Part shown: positions 58,046 to 64,000 of the stretch, piece after piece
How positions within the stretch are numbered: position 1 is the stretch's first letter
Layout: every line of letters begins with the position of its first letter
DNA from: Siphonodentalium dalli
Lineage: Eukaryota > Mollusca > Scaphopoda > Gadilida > Siphonodentaliidae
Length of the DNA stretch: 64,000 bases
Reading direction: 5' to 3'
Assembly: GCA_032622095.1 (NCBI GenBank)
Contig: CP136062.1
Span: 33,914,918-33,978,917, forward strand
The notes under the pieces: model-generated
Told to the model about the DNA's origin: nothing
The model's input: only the letters and a program-made list of their open reading frames with translations
Database searches by the model: none
Position numbers and translations under genes: made by a program

Positions 58046-58114
58046 GCCGATGCATTTTCTTATATATGCGAGTTGCCCATAGGGCGCCTCGCATATATAA
58101 GAGAATGCATTGGC
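58046..58114. repeat. 69-bp palindrome, diverged
   Basis: GCCGATGCATTTTC variant of the left arm; the inner part GCCCATAGGGC keeps pairing by compensating changes relative to other copies. Confidence 0.85.
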
Positions 58115-58141
58115 CTAACAATATTTACCCTGATCTTGTAA

Positions 58142-58211
58142 GCCAGTGCATGCTCTTATATATGCGAGGCTCACCTTTGGGAGACTCTCATATATAAGAG
58201 AATGCACTGGC
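58142..58211. repeat. 70-bp palindrome, diverged
   Basis: GCCAGTGCATGCTC variant with CACTGGC at the other arm: the change to G in the left arm is matched by C in the right arm. Confidence 0.85.
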
Positions 58212-58256
58212 ACAGGGTCTTTAATGCTGCACCAGCTCCAATCATGAAAGAGTTAA

Positions 58257-58990
58257 GGCATGAGAAAAAAATTTGCATAACAGATATACAAATAAAAAAA
58301 ATTGAGGAGGGGACTAAAAAATAGGGTCGGGAGGGGATGTAAATCTAGCAATATTTTTATATTGCCCTACTATACAGATGATACAAATATGCAAAATAGA
58401 AGAGATAATGTATGGACATGAGGATCAGACAAGCCCGAGGGCTTATATGAAGTCTTCTCCTCTTTGGCGACATGCCCCTTCCTCAATAAGTGAGGGAGGG
58501 GTATCGATGAGACGGGAAAGGATTGAAATAATGTTTGTTAGGAGAAATGGAGATATATAACTAAGTTTGAGCTAGGGATGGAAACAGGGAGAAGATAGTG
58601 TTAGGGATAGCAAGAAGCAGGGAAGGAGAGAGATAGAGAGAGATATATATATAGGTGAGAAAGTAGAAGACAGGAGGGGGGACAGATGAATCGTGGAATG
58701 ATGACAGTGGTGGGGAGTTTTAAATATTGAGTTGTTTAGTTCTAACTTTCTACACAATGATACAACGTAATGATATAAAATTTACCTTCAATTTCAATTT
58801 AAATGAGTTGATGAGTTATCACACATTCAAAATAGTCGAGGTGATCGCAAACGCGACTAGGAACGAGAGGAAAAGGTAATAAACTAGGATAATGACATAT
58901 TATATACATGTAGTATTTTGGCAGCTACGAGCATATGCTATACAATTTTTCAAATAAGCTGATACCTCAATTGTGTCCAAACTCAGACGT
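58257..58990. other. Gene-free interval with a purine-rich tract
   Basis: 58560-58690 is a GA-rich strand (GGAAGGAGAGAGATAGAGAGAG). No gene recognised. Confidence 0.5.
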
Positions 58991-59396
58991 TTGTTCTAAC
59001 ATTCTAACCAAAGTTGTCAGTTGAAGGATTCTCCAAGATGTATGGAGCCCGACTGATGGATTCTCCTAGATGTATGGAGCCCGACTGATGGATTCTCCTA
59101 GATGTATGGAGCCCGACTGATGGATTCTCCTAGATGTATGGAGCCCGACTGATGGATTCTCCTAGATGTATGGAGCCCGACTGATGGATTCTCCTAGATG
59201 TATGGAGCCCGACTGATGAATTCTCCTAGATGTATGGAGCCCGACTGATGGATTCTCCTAGATTTATGGAGCCCGACTGATGGATTCTCCTAGATGTATG
59301 GAGCCCGACTGATGGATTCTCCTAGATGTATGGAGCCCGACTGATGGATTCTCCTAGATGTATGGAGCCTGACTGCCAACTTTGGTGTTATAGAAC
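58991..59396. repeat. 32-bp minisatellite with inverted flanks
   Basis: About 11 units of 32 bp containing TGGATTCTCCTAGATGTATG and GAGCCCGACTGA (59026-59373). The flanks AACCAAAGTTGTCAG and CTGCCAACTTTGGTGTT are inverted, as are GTTCTAA/TTATAGAAC further out, so the array may sit inside a small TIR element. Confidence 0.85.
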
Positions 59397-59471
59397 ACTA
59401 CTGAGTATTTCTGAACAAATGTGACCCGCCATATCAAATCCAGTCGGAAGTCGGGATTTTTTTTACCCTGT

Positions 59472-59540
59472 GCCAATGCATTCTCTTATATATGCGAGTC
59501 GACCATAGGTCGCCTCGCATATATAAGAGAATGCATTGGT
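59472..59540. repeat. 69-bp palindrome (cassette hairpin)
   Basis: Left copy in family C; one terminal change (GGT for GGC). Confidence 0.9.
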
Positions 59541-59758
59541 CTAACAATTTTTTACAATTTTAATAATTTTTTCTTGTATTCTTTAACAATTTTTTAATTT
59601 CACCCATACAGAGCCCCAGACAAACATGAGCAGACGACACTCTTCTATATGCTTCTATATATGTGTGGGGCTCACTGCCGGGTAATGGATGTTTTTTATT
59701 TTATGTCCTAAAAATTGTCAGAAACATTTCTTTAAAAAAAATGATAAAAAATTGTTAG

Positions 59759-59827
59759 GCCAATGCATTCTCTTATATATGCGAGGCGACCTATTGTCGA
59801 CTCGCATATATAAGAGAATGCATTGGC
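59759..59827. repeat. 69-bp palindrome (cassette hairpin)
   Basis: Right copy in family C, followed by ACAGGG. Confidence 0.9.
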
Positions 59828-59881
59828 ACAGGGTAAAAAAATCCCGACTACCGACTGGATTTGATATGGCGGGTCACAAAT

Positions 59882-60625
59882 AAGGTTTAAGGTAAACTAG
59901 CATATCCTTGTAGCAATCAACATGTGTCAGTTCCCCATTACGGACTCTATATATGGGTGTTTTCTGTTATCGTGTTTTTAACTTGTCAATGTGGATATGG
60001 GCGAATATGTGAAATATGAAGGTACTTGGATATTGGAAAACAATTCAAATGTCGTAGAAGAAAACCGAAAAACCAACAGTTTAGTGTATTTGCCTCGAGC
60101 TGGCAGCGCATCAACACAATAACGTGTCAATCGTCAAGGCGTTCGTCACTTCTTTGGCAATGGGTGTGTGTTTATTGGTGTATCAATGCAATGTCCGTTG
60201 CATGTTTGGCGATGAATATTTCAGAACTTATATATATATATATGCGCCCTTTGTGAATACATATCATGTGGTGAGTAAATATTTCCAAACAAACTTTAGT
60301 AGGCACGTTCGATTTTAAAAATGTTTTCACATCCTTTCTCACCGAGTGTACAGTATGCACAAAATATCACATATAATCAACTACCTATATATACGTTTTT
60401 TCACAATCACTACATTAAAGTGATAATAATATGATCTTGAGGGCGTTACCATTTTTTACTATGGTTTTCTTGTATATTATGTTTTTGAGCATTTGCTTTC
60501 GCCTCAGCCATTGTGAATGCGTGCCACTCACAACTAGAAACCACGTGATTTCCCACCGTGAGTATAATATCTCAAATCGTTCATATCTTGGAATTGTATA
60601 GCAGTAGGAAAACTTGCATCACACA
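59882..60625. other. No recognised gene; one weak coding candidate
   Basis: A frame with ATG at 60160 encodes a short hydrophobic lead (MGVCLLVYQC) and ends at a good donor-like GTGAGTAAAT near 60271. The support is too weak to call a gene. Confidence 0.25.
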
Positions 60626-60985
60626 TACCCAGCTGGACAAAACAAGTCTCCATTGGCACCGCGGTGTATTTGCCGTTTGGCCGCAGTGTTTGTAACTGCA
60701 GTTGAGCACCGCGGCCGAACAGCAAGTACACTGCGGCCGAACGGCAAGTTCACTGCGGCCGAACAGCAACTACCCTCGCGGCCGAATGACATGTACACCG
60801 TGGTTAGATTTCTGGTTTGTATCATTTTTTTTCAGTTTAATGAAAATACACCGCGGCAACTACACCATGCCAAATAGCAAGTAAACCGCGGCCCAACTGT
60901 ATTTGCGGTGCATTTGCATTTCGGTCGCGGTGGCAACGCTAACCGCACCGCAGTTAAGTGGACACTTGTTTTGTCCAGCAGGGTA
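60626..60985 (+). mobile_element. GC-rich TA-flanked MITE, family G (copy 3, complete)
   Basis: Termini TACCCAGCTGGACAAAACAA and its near complement TTGTTTTGTCCAGCAGGGTA. Inside are repeated CGGCCGAACGGCAAGTACAC-type units and a conserved TCTGGTTTGTATCA segment. The most complete of three copies (others 19875-20195 and 21640-22003). Confidence 0.85.
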
Positions 60986-60986
60986 C

Positions 60987-61171
60987 CTTAACAATATGAC
61001 CTTGCTCCGCTCGAAAGCAGATGTCACCAGCTGTATGGACATCTCTCAATATGGTGATTCTGGCATCAGCATAACCCTGACGAACAATCTGTACGAGATC
61101 TCTGCATGTCACGAGGCACTCCTGAGTTGTCAATAATGATGCCAAGTGGTCACCTTCCAAACAGCCATCAT
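60987..61171 (-). CDS. Candidate internal exon, function unknown
   Basis: On the minus strand CTATTATATCACAG (acceptor) precedes, and AAG|GTACCC (donor) follows, a 185-nt segment with only one frame open throughout. That frame contains CLEGDHLASLLTTQECL, QIVRQGYADARITILRDVH and DICFRAEQGHIVK. It begins in phase 1 and ends in phase 0, matching the phase-0 start of the candidate exon at 57539-57705 downstream. The composition looks like real protein; I recognise no family. The donor overlaps the end of the family G MITE. Confidence 0.4.
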
Positions 61172-61690
61172 CTGTGATATAATAGATCAATAGTCAGTTG
61201 GTATATATACGGAAGTGATTATTGCCACAACACAAATATAAAACTATAAACTTATAATAAACGTTGGTATGTTTCAGAATATAGCACATTGTGAACTATA
61301 TAGTTTTAAACATACTTATAACTATGTAATCTTTGACCCGAGATGGTCACTTTAAGTTAGCGAAAGTGCCTATTGCCACAGCAAAAATATAATTTTAAAC
61401 TAACAAATTTGCGTTAGTCTATATGGCGATTTCTGGCTTTATATGCTTTCTGGATGCGGTTCAAATTATATCACATGGGGAATCATAGATGTATTAGAAC
61501 AAAATATATAGAAGTATAATTTGTTTTTGTATTACTTATATAGAAGTATAATAATTATGCGACTCAACATTTTGATTAGGGTCCCTGGACATGAATATTC
61601 TACTAATTGTAATTTCGGGGGCAAACCCCAGGATGGTCGATTAGACTGAGAGGTCTATTCCTTCACCCTTCATGTTAATTTTTAGATTTC
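61172..61690. other. No recognised feature
   Basis: AT-rich; two related TATTGCCACA.CA.AAATATAA segments near 61220 and 61372 suggest an old ~150-bp duplication. Confidence 0.4.
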
Positions 61691-61787
61691 AAGTCTTCAT
61701 TTCTGTTTCTTTCTCTTTTCTCTTCGGTGCAGTTTTTCTCTGGAAGATGGTGGAGACGTGGCTTGTTTCTGTCTTTCTTGTTCTTCC

Positions 61788-62279
61788 TTAATCCTTTCAG
61801 TGCCAGGGGCCGATCTCATCGGCCCTAATTTACGGTCTGTAAAATCGGCCCTAAAAAAATTAAATAATTATAAATGTTTTTTTGTTTTTTGTTTTTGTTT
61901 TTTTTAAAGATTGTTTTGGGTTGAAATTGTTTTGGGTATGCTTAAGCATGCTATAGCGAATTTAAAAACAAACTGGATAAAACCTTAGGGGCATGTTATA
62001 ACTCAAAACTATCACCAAGTATTCATAGTAATAATTTTGATGCCCATGAAAAACGTAAGATTCCCTGGCACTAAACCTACAAAATAAGTCTGTTAAAGAA
62101 TATAAGAAAAAAATTATTAAAATTGTAAAAAATAATAACAAATGATGAAAAATTGTTAGGCCAATGCATTCTCTTATATATGTGAGGTGACCTATGGTCG
62201 ACTAGCATATATAAGAGAATGCATTGGCACAGGGTATATGGGTTGATACAAAAATCGGACCTGGCACTGAAAGGGTTAA
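61788..62279 (+). mobile_element. TTAA-flanked MITE, family A (copy 3)
   Basis: TTAA at 61788-61791 and 62276-62279; the ends TCCTTTCAGTGCCAGGGGCC and CCTGGCACTGAAAGGG match copies 1 and 2. A single palindrome at 62160-62228 is followed by ACAGGG. Inserted in a minus-strand coding fragment. Confidence 0.9.
62160..62228. repeat. 69-bp palindrome (cassette hairpin)
   Basis: Two C-to-T changes in the arm (GTGAGGTGACC) and one G-to-A in the other weaken the pairing relative to other copies. Confidence 0.85.
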
Positions 62280-62574
62280 ATAGATGAATGTTCTCATCTG
62301 CTATTGCCATCTGGATTTCTAGTTGTCTCCGCTTCTCGAGCTGTTTCTTCATCTTCAGCAGCCCCAGGCGGTGGTCGTTGCCGTGGGGGTGAAGTCCGAT
62401 GTATGTCGGCGTCTTCGGGACAGTGTGGGTGTCCTCCACCGTCTGTGATGGAAATGGTGGTGATTCCATCAATACCACGGTGTGGCTCCGGCGTCCCGGT
62501 TTCCGCTGGTGGTAATCTCGGTGACGGCATCGACGGTGGGCAGGTGGTCTTGTTTTGAGGATACCCTTACATTT

Positions 62575-62936
62575 TCACAGTGTATTCACAGTGTACTTGC
62601 AGTGTAGAGAAACAAGGTCTCTACAGTGTACACTGCAGTCGTAGTGTAGGAAATGGCACACTGCAGTCGTAGTGTAGGAAATGGCAGTGTACTTACAGTG
62701 TGCTTGCAGTGTACCTGAGGTGTATTTGCAGTGTGTTTCAATTATTTAAATGAGCTATGGGAGTGTACCTACAGTGTGCCTACAGTGTAGATGCAGTGTA
62801 GAGAATGGCAGTGTGGCTGCAGTGTACTGACAGTGTGGCTACAGTGTAGGGTTGGCAGTGTATTTGCAGTGTGCTTACAGTGTAGATGCAGTGTAGGTAC
62901 TGGCAGTATATATGCAGTGTACATGCAGTGTAGTTA
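62575..62936. repeat. ~12-bp minisatellite (CAGTGTA-type)
   Basis: About 25-30 copies of GCAGTGTACTTA/ACAGTGTGCTTG-like 11-12-mers with interspersed GGCA and TAGGAAATGG units, plus a larger duplicate (ACTGCAGTCGTAGTGTAGGA at 62631 and 62658). Confidence 0.85.
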
Positions 62937-63543
62937 CATGGGCGGGGGGAGTAATGTGGATAGACATGCTTTGAACCATTCATATAAATTTTATTTTTGA
63001 ATCAATATTGCAACAAGTTAACAATCAACAATGCATTTTATCAGAATGGAGAAGGCTCTAAGTACTAATTCAAGAAAAATAGTCCAGGCTTCATCCTTTA
63101 GATTGTGGTCTGCAATACATTTTTGATACAACATTTGTACTACTTTTCTACTTTTTTATTACATCTGATCACTTTTGGATAAATTAGTTAAGAAATTCAT
63201 ATTTTGTTCTGTCAGTGTGCTATATTGTCAAAATATAGTCAACCTTAAAATTAAACTAATATATGGACCAGATGTGACCAAAATCAGAACACATTTCAGG
63301 GTTAATATATTATGGTTGTTAATATTGAGCACAATTAGGTCATCACGTTCTGGTATCATTTAGTTGAACAAAGGACAGCGGTATTCTCAACATATCCAGT
63401 CTGTTTAATAAGTGCCATAGTTTAATCAGTGGCAATTATTGGGATGTCGGGTATCTGGAATGAACAATTCTGATGTCTAAAGGTGGAAAGATATAATCCT
63501 AATATCCATTGTTTTCACGTGAGTTGTTGCTCCTCACAAATAT
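62937..63543. other. No recognised feature
   Basis: AT-rich; short frames only. Confidence 0.4.
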
Positions 63544-63592
63544 GTGACCCACCATATCAAATCCAGTTGTAAGTCGGGATTATTTTCCCTGT

Positions 63593-63662
63593 GCCAATGC
63601 ATTCTCTTATATATGCGAGTCGACCATAGGTCGCCTCGCATATATAAGAGGAATGCATTGGC
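63593..63662. repeat. Cassette palindrome with 1-nt insertion
   Basis: AAGAGGAATGC has one extra G relative to AAGAGAATGC, breaking one stem pair. Confidence 0.85.
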
Positions 63663-63880
63663 CTAACAATTTTTTATCATTTTTTTTAAATAAATGTTTC
63701 TTACAATTTTTAGGACATAAAATAAAAAACATTCATTACCCTGCAGGGAGCCCCACACATATATAGAAGCATACAGAAGAGTCTCGTCTGCTCATGTTTG
63801 TCTGGGGCTCTGTATGGGTTAAATTATAAAATTGTTAACGAATACAAGAAAAAATTATTAAAATTGTAAAAAATTGTTAG

Positions 63881-63948
63881 GCCAATGCATTCGCTTATAT
63901 ATGCGAGGCGACCTATGGTCGACTCGCATATATAAGAGAATGCATAGG
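63881..63948. repeat. Cassette palindrome, 3' end damaged
   Basis: Left arm with CATTCGC for CATTCTC; the right arm ends GCATAGG instead of GCATTGGC. Confidence 0.8.
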
Positions 63949-64000
63949 TAAGATGTAATCAAAATAATAAAAAATAAGTAATTGAAATACTCTCCAATTT

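Larger units (their letters stand above)
57999..58256. mobile_element. TTAA-flanked MITE, family D
   Basis: TTAA at 57999-58002 and 58253-58256. The ends are imperfectly inverted (TTAACCATTCCATGACAGGAGC against TTAACTCTTTCATGATTGGAGC). It contains the CCCTGTGCC...GGCACAGGG cassette with two diverged palindromes (58046-58114 and 58142-58211). Confidence 0.75.
59421..59877. mobile_element. MITE, family C (copy 1)
   Basis: Termini GTGACCCGCCATATCAAATC and its complement, continuing through CAGTCGG.AGTCGGGATTTTTTTTACCC; flanked by AAAT on both sides. It contains the cassette with two palindromes and a spacer that includes an internal inverted pair (AGAGCCCCAGACA.../...TGTGGGGCTC). Confidence 0.85.
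61697..62560 (-). pseudogene. Charged coiled-coil coding fragment interrupted by a family A MITE
   Basis: On the minus strand a GC-rich frame (62478 downward) encodes LGLLKMKKQLEKRRQLEIQM and then ADENIHLF, where a TTAA MITE begins. Beyond the MITE the same frame resumes as KEEQERQKQATSPPSSREKL with a basic tail to TGA at 61699-61697. Taking out the MITE plus one TTAA gives an uninterrupted frame. Upstream (62530-62300) an alternative frame with a Pro/Glu-rich product (PPAETGTPEPHRG) overlaps, so a frameshift near 62350 is possible. It resembles the charged C-terminal part of many transposon or host proteins; not identified. Confidence 0.5.
63544..64000. mobile_element. MITE, family C (copy 2, right end lost or beyond the window)
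   Basis: Left terminus GTGACCCACCATATCAAATC, palindromes at 63593-63662 and about 63881-63948, and a spacer with GGAGCCCCACACATATATAG/CTGGGGCTCTGTATGG in inverse orientation to copy 1. After the second palindrome (damaged, TGCATAGG) the expected CACAGGG and right TIR are absent. Confidence 0.75.

Noticed and set aside
60160-60271. Possible first coding exon with signal-anchor-like MGVCLLVYQC and a GTGAGTAAAT donor
   Set aside because: Only about 37 codons, no family recognised, and overlapping frames are equally open; left as an unannotated possibility.
62304-62558. 84-residue + strand Ser/Gly/Arg-rich frame
   Set aside because: Opposite strand of the GC-rich coding fragment with better protein character; treated as its shadow.
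2277-63948. Regularly spaced near-identical palindromes as a possible CRISPR array
   Set aside because: Copies are scattered over 60 kb inside MITEs, with no unique spacers of constant length, and the genome is eukaryotic.

Overview
This looks like a repeat-dense stretch of a eukaryotic, most probably marine invertebrate and plausibly bivalve mollusc, genome. It is AT-rich with long gene-poor stretches. It is filled with short terminal-inverted-repeat elements, arrays of ~160 bp units, long foldback elements and decayed transposon genes. There is no bacterial-style gene packing, no rRNA or tRNA I could recognise, and no intact long host gene. The organism call is inference from repeat style and from gene families (KIAA1958/Crypton-like, TatD-like), not from a species-diagnostic gene.

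Layout. 0.7-7.2 kb: a frameshifted retroelement-like unit on the + strand (Gln-rich gag-like ORF, zinc-knuckle remnant, retropepsin, post-protease region, an unrecognised Pro/Thr-rich stretch), followed in the same orientation by a TatD-type metal-dependent hydrolase domain. Two later repeat insertions split it. 7.7-8.8 kb: two TTAA-flanked MITEs carrying a 69-bp palindrome. 9.1-17.3 and 18.6-23.6 kb: two related long inverted-repeat (foldback) elements with minisatellite cores, the second with two opposed minisatellite blocks. 24-29.8 kb: a long inverted repeat, TTAA elements and ~150 bp tandem arrays. 29.8-34.1 kb: possible LINE ORF1 fragments flanking a third inverted-repeat element, itself invaded by a ~160 bp array element. 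34.9-36.7 kb: a ~157 bp tandem repeat element. 37.4-40.2 kb: a TTAA MITE, then a 2.4 kb element with 38-bp terminal inverted repeats and a decayed ORF of an uncharacterised family. 40.6-47.7 kb: a nested foldback element containing about 34 copies of a 165-bp satellite in two head-to-head blocks. 47.8-49.5 and 54.4-57.2 kb: two more copies of the ~160 bp array element. 49.6-54.3 kb: palindromic repeats, a minus-strand Crypton/KIAA1958-like pseudogene, a 22-bp minisatellite and a ~200 bp diverged array. 57.2-64 kb: further MITEs, 32-bp and ~12-bp minisatellites, two candidate minus-strand exons, and a minus-strand coding fragment split by a TTAA MITE whose removal restores the frame.

Four observations stand out. 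A 69-bp palindromic cassette is shared by at least four MITE families with different ends. Opposed tandem arrays inside inverted repeats recur in three sequence-unrelated elements. A TatD hydrolase lies downstream of retropepsin-like coding sequence. Two insertions can be read against an empty site or restored reading frame within the window.
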